Assembly (NCBI GenBank): GCA_021774795.1
Contig: JAJFIR010000053.1
Location: 402,526-466,525, forward strand
Origin: Emcibacteraceae bacterium
Lineage (GTDB): Bacteria; Pseudomonadota; Alphaproteobacteria; Sphingomonadales; Emcibacteraceae
Reading direction: 5' to 3'
DNA length: 64,000 nt
Each line of letters starts with the position of its first letter. Positions within the stretch are counted from its first letter, which is position 1. Both the position numbers and the translations under genes were made by a program. The notes below the pieces were generated by a model. The model was not told the DNA's origin. It ran no database searches and saw only the letters and a list, made by a program, of their open reading frames with translations. Positions 53,174 to 62,483 of this stretch are shown here, piece by piece.

Positions 53174-54501
53174 TTGGTGATTTTCGCCAACGTATGTTCA
53201 ATAAACTTTTGACTTAGGCCTATATGTTTTTTTACAGCTCGATGATCTTGCCAGTTTATGTTTGTTTCGGTTTCTTGCGCAAGTATATCGAATAAGTCTG
53301 TCTTTGTTTCCAGCGCAGTTATACAGGCTTTGCCGACTATTTTTTGAACTTCCGATTTTGACATATGGCTCGACAGCAAAATTGATGCTGTCTCCGCCAA
53401 AATCGTACCGTAAGTCTGGTCTATATTCGCCTTCATAACATCGGCGTAAATTTGAAGGGCATCTAGCAAATTTATCTGATGTCCAATACAAGCTGCGGTG
53501 ACATCAAGGCAGCGGGGCAGGTTGATCCATTCTGCCTGCCAGGCTGCACCGTCGCGCTCATTATTATGAATTTGTGCGTGCTGAAGAGCGGCGGATAATT
53601 CAATATTTGTTTTGGCGAGAGCAATGATGGCTTCAGCCGCTACCGGATTTGCTTTTTGCGGCATCGTTGATGATTTTCCACCGTCCTTTATGGACACTTC
53701 GTTTATGCCCGAACCGCAGAGCAAAATAATATCGCTGGCGATTTTGGCAGATGACCCTGTGAGCAAGCTGCAAAAGGCACCGAGTTCCGCAATATTATCC
53801 CGCTGATTATGCCAAGGTAAAGGAGGCAATCCCAAGGACAGTTTTTTCGTTAATGCTTTTGCTGTGGCTATTCCGTCTTCTTCACTTAGGGCGGAAAGGG
53901 TACCCGAAGCGCCTCCAAAAGACAGAATTAGAAGCCTTTCTTTTAATATCGCCAGGCGTTCTTGATGCCTTATGAAGGGCATTAGCCAGTTTGCGGCACG
54001 TAACCCGAATGTTGTCGGTGTGGAAATCTGCGACCGGGTTCGCGCGGCCATAATAGTATTTTTGTGTTCGTTCGCAAGTTTAGCCAGTATCTCGATCAAG
54101 CTTGAAATACGTGCTTCAAAAATTTCAATCACTTTACGTAGTTGTAATACGAGTGCGGTGTCTAAAATATCCTGACTCGTGACGCCATAATGAACGAAGG
54201 ACGCTTCATCGCCGCCAACGGCCTGCCTTAAGTGCTTGACTAAAGTCGGCACGACGATGCCATCTCTGGCGGTGCCGTGGGTTAATTCTTTGGGGTTTAA
54301 TACAATATTTTCCAGTATGGTTTTAATTTTCTTAGCGGCTTGTTCCGGGATTATATCGAGTGCCCCTTGAACTTCCGCAAGCGTCACTTCCACTTTTATT
54401 AGAGAACGGATATGTTCATGGTCAGAAAAAATCGCATTTACGTCATCATCTGAAAAAAGGTCTTTATAAATTTCTGATCCAAAGGGGGACACTGTCATCA
54501 T
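53170..54501 (-). CDS. pcaB: 3-carboxy-cis,cis-muconate cycloisomerase
   Basis: The 443-residue protein belongs to the fumarase/aspartase superfamily; the signature GKSSTMPQKANPVAAEA near residue 266 matches PcaB. It converts 3-carboxymuconate, the protocatechuate dioxygenase product, to 4-carboxymuconolactone. ATG 54501 follows AGGA. It is the last gene of the pca operon, 9 bases after pcaG. Confidence 0.92.
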   Translation of the reverse strand: MMTVSPFGSEIYKDLFSDDDVNAIFSDHEHIRSLIKVEVTLAEVQGALDIIPEQAAKKIKTILENIVLNPKELTHGTARDGIVVPTLVKHLRQAVGGDEASFVHYGVTSQDILDTALVLQLRKVIEIFEARISSLIEILAKLANEHKNTIMAARTRSQISTPTTFGLRAANWLMPFIRHQERLAILKERLLILSFGGASGTLSALSEEDGIATAKALTKKLSLGLPPLPWHNQRDNIAELGAFCSLLTGSSAKIASDIILLCGSGINEVSIKDGGKSSTMPQKANPVAAEAIIALAKTNIELSAALQHAQIHNNERDGAAWQAEWINLPRCLDVTAACIGHQINLLDALQIYADVMKANIDQTYGTILAETASILLSSHMSKSEVQKIVGKACITALETKTDLFDILAQETETNINWQDHRAVKKHIGLSQKFIEHTLAKITN

Positions 54502-54510
54502 ATTTTCCTA

Positions 54511-55101
54511 TCACACATCAAAAAAGACGGTTTCGTTATCGCCTTGCATGCGAAGATCAAATTGGTAGGTGACTTTCCCGTTATCTTCATTACGTATGGC
54601 AATGATACTCTTACGACGATCGGCAGGAACACTGACAAAAACTTCATCTTTTTCATTAGCCTTCATTTCATCTGAAAAATAAACGCGTGTGTAGGCGTGT
54701 GTGAGCATCCCGCGCATGAAGACGATCATATTTATATGTGGTGCGTGACCAACACCAATGGAGCCCGGTTTCACCGTATTAAAATAAAATCCGGAATTTA
54801 CCTCTGCATCACATCGCCCAAATCCCGTGAACACTTCTGAGGAGGGTGGTGTGTCTCTATCCAAATAGTGGCCTTGGTCATCCGCTTGCCAGATTTCAAT
54901 CATGGCATCTTTAATGACATCTCCATTCCCGTCGAAGATCGACCCACAAATATGAATATGCTCGCCGGGAGTTTCCGGTGTTATCATTTCAGGGGACACG
55001 ATTGACTTAAAATTATAATCCGACTGTTCTGGTGTTAAAGCGTAGGAGAAAAATGGACCAATGGTCTGCGACGGCGTTTGCTTTAATTTATTATCACTCA
55101 C
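54511..55101 (-). CDS. pcaG: Protocatechuate 3,4-dioxygenase alpha subunit
   Basis: From GTG 55101 the protein has 196 residues. This start lies 2 bases after the pcaH stop and has GGAG inside pcaH; the frame from 55176 only adds pcaH-overlapping sequence. QTPSQTIGPFFSYAL, EIWQADDQGHYLD and GFGRCDAEV are typical of PcaG. The alpha subunit lacks the iron ligands but shapes the active site. Function: intradiol cleavage of protocatechuate with PcaH. Confidence 0.93.
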   Translation of the reverse strand: MSDNKLKQTPSQTIGPFFSYALTPEQSDYNFKSIVSPEMITPETPGEHIHICGSIFDGNGDVIKDAMIEIWQADDQGHYLDRDTPPSSEVFTGFGRCDAEVNSGFYFNTVKPGSIGVGHAPHINMIVFMRGMLTHAYTRVYFSDEMKANEKDEVFVSVPADRRKSIIAIRNEDNGKVTYQFDLRMQGDNETVFFDV

Positions 55102-55102
55102 A

Positions 55103-55810
55103 TTATTGCTCCATCGGCGTTGCGGAAAGACCACGCAAAACAATATCAAATTCATAACCAAGTGCGATGTCGGCAATTCCGGTATCCATGGAAAGGCTTG
55201 AAACCATGCGTTCTCTGGCTTTTACGTCCGGCGTTGAGTTATATATCGGGTCAAGTTTGAGTAATGGATCACCCGGAAAATACATTTGCGTGATCAACCT
55301 TGAAGCGAGGCTCATGCCAAATAATGAAAAGTGAATATGAATAGGCCTCCAAGCATTATAATGGTTTCCCCATGGATAGGCCCCCGGTTTTATCGTCGTG
55401 AATTTATAGTGGCCATTTTCATCAGTGACGCACCTGCCGCCACCAAGAAAGTTTGGGTCGATTGGCGCGTCATGTTGATCCGCTTTATGAATATATCGTC
55501 CTGCGGCGTTTGCTTGCCAGATTTCAAGCAATATGCCGGATTGCGGTCTTGAATATTCATCCAAAACGCGGCCTGATACAATAATTCTCTCGCCAATAGG
55601 TTCACCGTCCACGCGGCCGTTGATGGTAAGGTCATTGTCATGCTCATGCATTTGCCCTTGACCAAAGGCAGGAACGGATAGTTCTGATAAGGAATGTTTT
55701 ATAGGGATCAGTGGCTTTTGTGGTCCTCGAAATGTTGTTGATTTATAATCAAGGTGGACATAAGGCGGGTGGGTTTGCCAATCCCTTTTGTCAATATTAT
55801 TGTCACTCAT
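55103..55810 (-). CDS. pcaH: Protocatechuate 3,4-dioxygenase beta subunit
   Basis: The 235-residue catalytic subunit carries the Fe(III) site of intradiol dioxygenases: Tyr in AAGRYIHKAD, Tyr in PGAYPWGNHYNAW and the His pair in RPIHIHFSLFG. It opens protocatechuate between the hydroxyl groups to 3-carboxy-cis,cis-muconate. ATG 55810 follows GGGGA. pcaH and pcaG are adjacent and translationally coupled. Confidence 0.95.
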   Translation of the reverse strand: MSDNNIDKRDWQTHPPYVHLDYKSTTFRGPQKPLIPIKHSLSELSVPAFGQGQMHEHDNDLTINGRVDGEPIGERIIVSGRVLDEYSRPQSGILLEIWQANAAGRYIHKADQHDAPIDPNFLGGGRCVTDENGHYKFTTIKPGAYPWGNHYNAWRPIHIHFSLFGMSLASRLITQMYFPGDPLLKLDPIYNSTPDVKARERMVSSLSMDTGIADIALGYEFDIVLRGLSATPMEQ

Positions 55811-55812
55811 AA

Positions 55813-56196
55813 TTATTCCCCTTCCATGTCACTATATACTTTCTTAGCAATTTTTATGAAATGATTGGAAACAGGCACGCCGATATAGACGGCCATGTGC
55901 AATAAAGTCTCTTTTACTTCTTCCTTGGTGGCACCAGTGTTGGCGGTCGCGCGTATATGCATTTCAAACTCTTTATCATGTCCCGCAGTCGCGAGCAACG
56001 TGAGGGTAAGAAGGCTTCGATCACGAAGTGTCAATACTCCTTCGCGTGCCCAAATATCGCCCCATGCACTTTTTGTGATATAATCCTGAAAGTCCGCATC
56101 AAAATCGGTTGTTTCTTTTTCCGCTTTATCAACATGTTGATTGCCAAGAACTTTGCGGCGGATGGTCATACCTTTATTGGACAGTGAATCAGACAA
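55813..56196 (-). CDS. pcaC: 4-carboxymuconolactone decarboxylase
   Basis: From TTG 56196, which has AAGGAG at 7-base spacing, the protein has 127 residues, the PcaC size. An ATG at 56220 lies upstream of that ribosome-binding site. RRKVLGNQHVDKA, DFQDYITKSAWGDIWAREG and RDRSLLTLTLLA match PcaC, which decarboxylates 4-carboxymuconolactone to the enol-lactone. It overlaps the end of pcaD. Confidence 0.92.
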   Translation of the reverse strand: MSDSLSNKGMTIRRKVLGNQHVDKAEKETTDFDADFQDYITKSAWGDIWAREGVLTLRDRSLLTLTLLATAGHDKEFEMHIRATANTGATKEEVKETLLHMAVYIGVPVSNHFIKIAKKVYSDMEGE

Positions 56197-56983
56197 TGTT
56201 GTTCTCCTTAAAGAAGTCATGCATGTGTTTCGCTAATATGTCTGGTTTTTCGATGCACGGCAAGTGTCCCGCACCTTCGATGACTTTAAAAGTTGATCCC
56301 TCTATTAATTGCAACATGCTTTCAACCAATTCAGTGGGTGTTGATAAATCTTCATCACCGGCAATACATAAAGTCGGTTGGAATATTTTAGCCGTATTTT
56401 TCGTGAGATCTGCCTTTTTTATTGCTTCGCATGTTGCAATATATCCTGCTTTGGGTGTGCGGATTAACATATTACCCCACCCATTTAATTCTAGTGTTTT
56501 TGTCCTTTTAAACTTACCGGAAAACCATCTTTCAAAAATTGCTTCAGATACTGATGAAATTCCGTTTTTATTTATGGCATCAATCCGCTCATTCCAAAAT
56601 TTTATAGTCCCTATCTTTGGGCCCGTATTGCACAGCACGAGTGCTTTGACCCGGCTTGGGTTTGTGGTGGCTACAGATTGGGCGATCATGCCGCCAACGG
56701 AAATACCGCATATAATGGCCTCCTTAACGCCCAGATATTCAAGAAGCGCGTCCAGATCATTTCCAAGCAATTCAATTGTGACGTTTTGGATAGATATATC
56801 AGAAAGGCCATGCCCGCGTTTATCGTATCGAATTATACGGAAATCTTTGGTGAAATGTTCGATAATTCCATCCCATAACCTGAAATCAGACCCTAGTGAG
56901 TTGGCAAATATAATAGCGGGTGCCTCAGCATAGCCACAATCAGTATAATGAATATTCGTTCCATTGATTTTAGCGATTAACAT
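56189..56983 (-). CDS. pcaD: 3-oxoadipate enol-lactonase
   Basis: From ATG 56983 (GGAAATCACAG upstream) the protein has 264 residues; an ATG at 57034 would add a non-family extension. It is an alpha/beta hydrolase with nucleophile Ser95 in CGISVGGM, RYDKRGHGLSD and the catalytic His in GAGHLPCIEKP. It hydrolyses the enol-lactone to 3-oxoadipate, which then needs PcaIJ and PcaF, encoded at 6.9-10.8 kb. First gene of the pcaDCHGB operon. Confidence 0.9.
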   Translation of the reverse strand: MLIAKINGTNIHYTDCGYAEAPAIIFANSLGSDFRLWDGIIEHFTKDFRIIRYDKRGHGLSDISIQNVTIELLGNDLDALLEYLGVKEAIICGISVGGMIAQSVATTNPSRVKALVLCNTGPKIGTIKFWNERIDAINKNGISSVSEAIFERWFSGKFKRTKTLELNGWGNMLIRTPKAGYIATCEAIKKADLTKNTAKIFQPTLCIAGDEDLSTPTELVESMLQLIEGSTFKVIEGAGHLPCIEKPDILAKHMHDFFKENNIV

Positions 56984-57123
56984 CTGTGATTTCCATTTAG
57001 TATTTATATTTAAATTGTATTCTATCAAAAACATTAAGTAAAATGAGAAAATAGCGTTTTACAATATCAACCTATTTTATTATGATCATAACAGTAAAAT
57101 CGACCCCAACAAGGACGGAAATA

Positions 57124-58428
57124 ATGCGCACCGCAGACAATGAGCTCTTAACACGGGTTGGTCCAGATACCCCGATGGGTAATTTGATGCGCCAATATTG
57201 GTTTCCTATCCTCAAAAGTGATGAAGTCAAGCAAGATGGATCACCGGTTCGGTTTCGCCTGCTTGGGGAAGATTTATTGGCCTTTCGCGATAGCAACGGA
57301 AAAGTCGGTATTATTGAACCTTATTGTCCGCACCGCAATGCAGATTTATATTTTGGGCGTAACGAAGAATGTGGCATCAGATGCGTTTATCACGGATGGA
57401 AATTTGATATCGATGGCAACTGCGTTGATATGCCCAGTGAGCCACCGGAAACGGACTTCAAACATAAAGTAAAAATCAAATCTTATGCCGCAAAAGAAAA
57501 AATAGGGATGATTTGGGTCTATATGGGCCAAAGAAACCCGTTGCCGGATCTCCCTGATTTCGATTCAATGAGGTTATCCGAAGATAAAATAAGCATCAGA
57601 ATCGCACTGCGAGAATGTAATTATTTGCAAAGTTTAGAAGGTGATATTGATACGGCGCATTTAGGGTTTCTGCATCTAGGGTCTGTAGGGGCAACTAGTT
57701 TTGATAAAACGTCCGGGGAACATTATTTGTCGCAAAATAAAGCACCAAGATATAAGGTGATCGATACAGAGTGCGGCACCATGTACGGCGCATACCGTGA
57801 AGCAGAAGAGGACACCTATTATTGGCGGGTTGCCCGTTTTTGTATGCCATGCTGGACCATGCCACCTGGTGGTAATCTGCTTGATCATATTATTGTTCGT
57901 GCCTGGATACCGATTGATGACCATAATTCGATGTTCGTGAGCTTAAGTGAAGCGGGAGGAAAACCGCTCGATAATTTGAAAAGTGGTGCGGCATTAAAGG
58001 GCATTGGTATGGGACTTAATTATGTGGAAAATCCAGGTACCGGCTATTTGGACAGATGGAAACTGGTTGAAAATAGATCAAATGATTATTTGATCGATAG
58101 AGAAATGCAAAAAACAGAAAGTTTCACCGGTGTTCAAGGTATCCATCTACAAGATCAAATGATCACCGAAAGTATGGGGGTGATTGAAGACAGGACAAAA
58201 GAACATCTGGGGACCAGTGATCAAATGATAACAACCACCCGCCGACGTTTGATTAAGGCTGCTAAAGATTTTGAGAAAAAGGGAACGGCTCCCCCCGGCG
58301 TTGATAACCCAGAGATATTTCATAAAATTCGCTCTGGCGGTATGATAATAAACCGCGACCTTGACTGGCTGGACGAAGTTCAAATCAGAAAAGACACGGC
58401 GGTCTGGCCGGAAGGTTCGGATATTTAA
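57124..58428 (+). CDS. Rieske aromatic ring-hydroxylating oxygenase alpha subunit (phthalate 4,5-dioxygenase-like)
   Basis: The start ATG 57124 has AAGGACGG upstream, giving 434 residues. The Rieske 2Fe-2S ligands are Cys68/His70 and Cys87/His90, in CPHR and CVYHGW. The mononuclear iron site EGDIDTAHLGFLH uses His179 and His184. The N-terminus matches the phthalate 4,5-dioxygenase group. Being divergent from pcaD, it probably feeds an aromatic acid into the protocatechuate path. No reductase partner is encoded in the window. It may be a demethylase or a hydroxylase; the substrate is unknown. Confidence 0.85.
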   Translation: MRTADNELLTRVGPDTPMGNLMRQYWFPILKSDEVKQDGSPVRFRLLGEDLLAFRDSNGKVGIIEPYCPHRNADLYFGRNEECGIRCVYHGWKFDIDGNCVDMPSEPPETDFKHKVKIKSYAAKEKIGMIWVYMGQRNPLPDLPDFDSMRLSEDKISIRIALRECNYLQSLEGDIDTAHLGFLHLGSVGATSFDKTSGEHYLSQNKAPRYKVIDTECGTMYGAYREAEEDTYYWRVARFCMPCWTMPPGGNLLDHIIVRAWIPIDDHNSMFVSLSEAGGKPLDNLKSGAALKGIGMGLNYVENPGTGYLDRWKLVENRSNDYLIDREMQKTESFTGVQGIHLQDQMITESMGVIEDRTKEHLGTSDQMITTTRRRLIKAAKDFEKKGTAPPGVDNPEIFHKIRSGGMIINRDLDWLDEVQIRKDTAVWPEGSDI

Positions 58429-58458
58429 ATATTATTCTGAGATTTAAACATTATTCTG
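58423..58458. repeat. Tandem 17-base duplication at a convergent gene junction
   Basis: ATTTAAATATTATTCTG (58423-58439) is followed two bases later by ATTTAAACATTATTCTG (58442-58458), one mismatch, period 19. The copies span the stop codons of the Rieske gene and of the convergent MFS gene, so the small duplication helped shape both gene ends. Confidence 0.75.
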
Positions 58459-59830
58459 CGGGCGACGGTTTTGCCATCTTGGTATCTGACATGAGCAGTC
58501 TTTTTTCACGCTGAAGTTTCAACCAATAAGTCGGTTTCAGAAAATAAACGATAATGGTGCATATAATCATTAAGCCAATGCATAGCATAAACGCATTATC
58601 ATAATTACCATATCGGTCATGCATAAGGCCAATGGTTCTAGGACCAAATGCCAGCCCAACCGCAGATACGGCGGAAAAGAAACCAATTATTTTACCAAGG
58701 TGGTTTGGACCAAAAGAATGCTTGGCAAAGATAGGAGTTTCAATAAGGATGCCGCTCTGGGTAAATCCCCTCGCCATCTGGAAAATTAGCAATGTGACAA
58801 TGCCCTGAACACCAAAAGCCAAAGCAATTGAACCGATGATCAGAATGTAGCAAAATGCGATGCCTTTAAAAGAGTATTTATCAAACAACCAGCCGAAAGC
58901 TAACTTTGATCCAAAAGCCAATAAAAACGAAAATACGGTAGTCCATGCCATTTCCTGCTTGGAGAAGCCCAAATCATTCATAATGTAAAAAGAAACATTT
59001 TTCGCAAAACCCTGATCAACAAATCCAATCATCAATAACGTTATGCAGATGATTATAAACTGTGGCTTACGCGCATAGTTCATAAAACTTGGCAATTGAT
59101 CCGCTTTTGCTGGCTCAAGGAGATCGCTTTTCACTTTTTTTGATTTATCATCTGCGTCGGCGAATTCGCACTGTATTTCTTCGGAGGAAGGGTCGTCTTT
59201 AGTAAAAAAATAAAAAATGGGAAACCCGATGAAAAATATGGCTAAACTGACCATCGGCAAAGCATCGCGCCACCCGATAGCTTCGACTAGCCACGCATAA
59301 AAAGGCGTGAATAGAACACCGGATACGCTGGACGCTGCGGCCAATATACCCATCGCGAGGCCAAGTCTTTTGTTGAACCATTTAGCACAAAGTGTTTTTG
59401 TTGCAACCAGCAGCGGCATCGATGAAAATCCAAGTGGAATACCTGCAATCCAAATAGATGTGGTGACATCAATACCAGGAATTTGTCCGATGAAATGCCA
59501 ATAAATAAACCCAATTCCTGATACGGTGCCGCATATATATACAGCTTTTTTTGCGCCAAAGCGGTCAATGTAAAAGCCTGCAAAAAGTGTAACTATGGCT
59601 GAAATTATAAATTTAAAGGTGGCAATGGTCAGGATATCACCGCGCGGCAGTCCGTATTCCGTTTCAATATCCACATAAATAAATTGTAACAGGACCAGCG
59701 GTGATGCAAATACAAACATAACGACCGGATAGCAGGCCAGAATATTCCACCAGCCATAATATATCTTTCCGTCTGGTCCAATAAAGTCGGCTATTAGGCG
59801 ACGATACGTTTTGGTAATAGTGCCTGTCAT
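58451..59830 (-). CDS. MFS transporter (monocarboxylate/OFA-like)
   Basis: The 459-residue carrier has 12 predicted membrane helices, with a charged cytoplasmic loop at about residues 210-245 between helices 6 and 7. The N-terminal region WWNILACYPVVMFVFASP and FYIDRFGAKKAV (motif A-like) resemble the OFA/monocarboxylate group. It is convergent with the Rieske oxygenase gene. Uptake of the aromatic acid used by that enzyme is a reasonable guess. Confidence 0.85.
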   Translation of the reverse strand: MTGTITKTYRRLIADFIGPDGKIYYGWWNILACYPVVMFVFASPLVLLQFIYVDIETEYGLPRGDILTIATFKFIISAIVTLFAGFYIDRFGAKKAVYICGTVSGIGFIYWHFIGQIPGIDVTTSIWIAGIPLGFSSMPLLVATKTLCAKWFNKRLGLAMGILAAASSVSGVLFTPFYAWLVEAIGWRDALPMVSLAIFFIGFPIFYFFTKDDPSSEEIQCEFADADDKSKKVKSDLLEPAKADQLPSFMNYARKPQFIIICITLLMIGFVDQGFAKNVSFYIMNDLGFSKQEMAWTTVFSFLLAFGSKLAFGWLFDKYSFKGIAFCYILIIGSIALAFGVQGIVTLLIFQMARGFTQSGILIETPIFAKHSFGPNHLGKIIGFFSAVSAVGLAFGPRTIGLMHDRYGNYDNAFMLCIGLMIICTIIVYFLKPTYWLKLQREKRLLMSDTKMAKPSPAE

Positions 59831-60092
59831 TTTCTCACCCTGTGATTAAAACGGCATATTATTTATTTTTTTTATTTTAATGTTGATCGGGATGAGTTTA
59901 GGTAATTTTTCCAGATATGTATAGTGGGTTATCGCTATAGTAATATTGATAAATATATTAGAGGAGGACTAGTGTCGATTTCTAATAGTTGAGAGGATAC
60001 TGCCATTCAGTTTCTTATCCTTGTTTATCTTTAAATTGTTGGTCTGTTTAAGCGTTTTTCAAGTTGTGGTCTTGAAACGGAGCCATATTAAC

Positions 60093-60242
60093 ATGATGTT
60101 GCAGAGAATGCCGAGAAGGCACCAGCAGTTCATCTTTGATATATTTTTATACAGTTTTCACGGGTTTCTTGTCATATTACCCATTTCATTATATGGTTTG
60201 CTGGTGATAGAAGACTGGAAAATCGGGAGAAAAGTAGGATGA
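60093..60242 (+). CDS. Small membrane protein, hypothetical
   Basis: A 49-residue frame from ATG 60093 (GGAG 11 bases upstream) has one hydrophobic helix FLVILPISLYGLLVI and a basic N-terminus. Its stop overlaps the start of the next gene by 4 bases, a sign of translational coupling. An in-frame TTG at 60021 would give 73 residues with a second hydrophobic stretch. No family recognised. Confidence 0.45.
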   Translation: MMLQRMPRRHQQFIFDIFLYSFHGFLVILPISLYGLLVIEDWKIGRKVG

Positions 60243-60706
60243 TTACTAAGCTAGATAAATATTTGCTAATGGGTGTGGTTCTTTGCACCTGTTCTGGCGT
60301 AAATGTAGCTCAGGCGGCGAGCCCGGAAGAAGCGGTTCGGGCCATTCTTGATGAGGTATTTGACGCTATGCGTGCGGGCGACGATGAAAAGCTGAAAACA
60401 CTGATTTTACCCGATACGTCACTGGATAGAATTTCGCCGAACAAAGCGGTTGAGCGCGGTGAGGCGTCAGGCTGGATTGGTTGGGTTGGTACTCTTAATC
60501 CCGGGCAAGCAGATGAGCAAATTTTTGACGTAGAAATAAAGATTGAAGGCCCACTTGCCACCGCTTGGGCACCTTTTACCATTGCAATTGATGGAGAGCT
60601 TAAATCATGCGGTGTCAATCATTTTACGCTTATTAAAAGTGAAGAAAGTTGGAAGGTTGCTTATTTGATTGATACTCATACGCCGGAAAAATGTCTTCCT
60701 AAATAG
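60239..60706 (+). CDS. Exported NTF2-like (DUF4440-type) protein
   Basis: The 155-residue protein has a signal peptide (residues 1-27, ending NVAQA-AS). A compact alpha+beta domain begins EEAVRAILDEVFDAMRAGDDEKLKTL, the usual first helices of NTF2/SnoaL-like proteins. SCGVNHFTLIKSEESWKVAYLIDTH supplies the final strands. Such exported members are mostly uncharacterised. It overlaps a small membrane-protein frame upstream. Confidence 0.75.
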   Translation: MITKLDKYLLMGVVLCTCSGVNVAQAASPEEAVRAILDEVFDAMRAGDDEKLKTLILPDTSLDRISPNKAVERGEASGWIGWVGTLNPGQADEQIFDVEIKIEGPLATAWAPFTIAIDGELKSCGVNHFTLIKSEESWKVAYLIDTHTPEKCLPK

Positions 60707-60907
60707 AATATTGTTATAAAAAATAGGACGTAAATGACGAAAACTATTGAGAACATATTCCTGTTAGTGATAATATGCAATCATTCGTAATTATTTTTTT
60801 CTAACTAATTATTTAAGCACTTCTAACTTTAATATTGCCCTTCAAAACCCTTCCATAACGACAATAACATCCTGATCCATACCAAAATAATAACCAGGGT
60901 TAAATTT

Positions 60908-60984
60908 GGTGATCCCGACAGGATTTGAACCTGTGGCCTCAAGATTAGGAATCTTGCGCTCTATCCACCTGAGCTACGGGACCA
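60908..60984 (-). tRNA. tRNA-Arg (anticodon CCT)
   Basis: On the minus strand the 77-base sequence folds as a cloverleaf. The acceptor stem GGTCCCG pairs with CGGGATC with one G-T pair. The D arm is AGCTCAG..., the anticodon stem CAAGA/TCTTG encloses loop TTCCTAA, and the T arm contains GGTTCAAATCC. CCA is encoded at 60910-60908. The anticodon CCT reads AGG arginine codons. Confidence 0.95.
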
Positions 60985-61156
60985 TGATAAAGAAGCAGAC
61001 TTTTAACATAGCGTCCTGCAGTTATCAATCTGGTGTTTACTTAAAAACAGTTTTAGATAAAGAGCAATATTCGGTTGCCGATGATCAATCTATTTTACAA
61101 ATATGTAAGAGCTACAATTGTCACAATCGCCGAGGATCTTCCAGAATTTTGAATGA

Positions 61157-62408
61157 CTGCTTTCGACGGTGATCTCAAGTGGTCAACGCAACACTTTACT
61201 CTAATATAGAAATAGAGGGAGTGATTGATATGACATACAGAAGCAGGATAAAATACAACTCTGAGCAGAAGAAGGAGATTTGGGACAGATGGCGACGCGG
61301 CGATAGTCTTTGGGAGATTGGCCGTTTTTTTGATAGACCGTCTTCTTCGATATATGGCCAGTTATCACCGACAGGCGGCATCCGCCCTTCAGAGCGCAAG
61401 CGGTCACGGCGGGTTCTTACTCTTGCTGAGCGTGAGGAGATATCAAGGGGCATTGTGGCTGATTTATCGATCCGGTCTATAGCGTCCGAACTGGGACGTT
61501 CCCCTTCGACCATAAGCCGTGAGATCAAACGTAATGATGGCATAAAACACTATAGAGCGACCTTCGCAGATCAATCGGCATGGGATAAATCATGTCGGCC
61601 GAAGCTTTGCAAGCTTGCGCGCAGCCGCACTTTAAGGCTTAATGTTACAAAGAAGCTCAGGCAACTTTGGTCACCGCAGCAGATCGCCGGATGGCTCAGA
61701 CGGGAATATCCACAGGAAGAACAAAACCGCGTGTCACACGAAACCATATATAAAAGCCTTTATATTCAGGCGCGAGGTGTCTTGAAAAAAGAACTACTTC
61801 AGCATCTTAGGACGAAACGCACGATCCGAAGATCAAAGTATGCGACCCTGAAGAAAAGCGGCCTCGGCCAGATCAAGGATGCGATCTCAATCAGTGAACG
61901 GCCTGCCTCTGTGGAAGACCGTGCCGTACCAGGCCACTGGGAAGGGGATCTTATTGCGGGCAGCAATAATACCTATATTGCTACACTGGTGGAGAGGCAC
62001 ACCCGCTATGTGATGCTGGCCAAGGTAAAAGGCAAAGACACGGAGACGGTGGTGAGTGCCTTGATCAAACAATCAAGGAAGCTGCCCAGAGAATTATACA
62101 AATCCCTGACATGGGATCGGGGCAAGGAACTGGCCGATCATCAACGCTTTAGTCTGGCGACAGATATCGCTGTTTATTTTTGCGACCCGAGAAGCCCTTG
62201 GCAAAGAGGCTCCAATGAAAACACCAATGGCCTGCTGAGACAATATTATCCCAAAGGAAAAGATTTATCCCAATACTCGCAAGCACAACTTAACAGGGTG
62301 GCGCGCCAATTAAACGAAAGACCAAGACAAACGCTGGACTTTGAAAGCCCGGCAGAACGATTTGAAGCATGTGTTGCAGCGACCGGTTGAGATCACCACC
62401 CAAAGCAG
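61157..62408. mobile_element. IS30-family insertion sequence, apparently intact
   Basis: The left terminal repeat begins CTGCTTTCGACGGTGATCTC at 61157. The right end, read inward from 62408, begins CTGCTTTGGGTGGTGATCTC. Similarity continues for about 37 bases (61157-61193 and 62372-62408). A single IS30-type transposase fills the inside. I found no clear target duplication. The element sits about 170 bases from tRNA-Arg. Confidence 0.88.
61230..62390 (+). CDS. IS30 family transposase
   Basis: From ATG 61230 (GAGGGAG, 8-base spacing) the protein has 386 residues. An N-terminal helix-turn-helix region contains IRSIASELGRSPSTISREIKR. The DDE triad is visible as Asp in HWEGDLIAG, Asp in LTWDRGKEL and Glu in SNENTNGLLRQY. 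An upstream in-frame GTG at 61179 would start inside the terminal repeat. No frameshift is visible, so the element is probably active or recent. Its sequence looks more GC-rich than the flanks. Confidence 0.93.
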   Translation: MTYRSRIKYNSEQKKEIWDRWRRGDSLWEIGRFFDRPSSSIYGQLSPTGGIRPSERKRSRRVLTLAEREEISRGIVADLSIRSIASELGRSPSTISREIKRNDGIKHYRATFADQSAWDKSCRPKLCKLARSRTLRLNVTKKLRQLWSPQQIAGWLRREYPQEEQNRVSHETIYKSLYIQARGVLKKELLQHLRTKRTIRRSKYATLKKSGLGQIKDAISISERPASVEDRAVPGHWEGDLIAGSNNTYIATLVERHTRYVMLAKVKGKDTETVVSALIKQSRKLPRELYKSLTWDRGKELADHQRFSLATDIAVYFCDPRSPWQRGSNENTNGLLRQYYPKGKDLSQYSQAQLNRVARQLNERPRQTLDFESPAERFEACVAATG

Positions 62409-62483
62409 ACACTCAAAACTCATACCAAAAATGAAATCGATAAACCGTACAGGATATGGCGATAGTAGGCAGAGAGTGTGAAC

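Noticed and set aside
56109..56933. Long plus-strand frame (274 codons) opposite pcaD and pcaC
   Set aside because: Antisense to two clearly recognised genes, no ribosome-binding site and no family resemblance.
60908..60918. Possible tRNA-associated attachment site for an island
   Set aside because: No second copy of the tRNA 3' end and no integrase gene were found in the window; very short matches only.
60906..61172. 88-codon frame running through tRNA-Arg
   Set aside because: The first third is tRNA sequence, so the apparent protein is an artefact.
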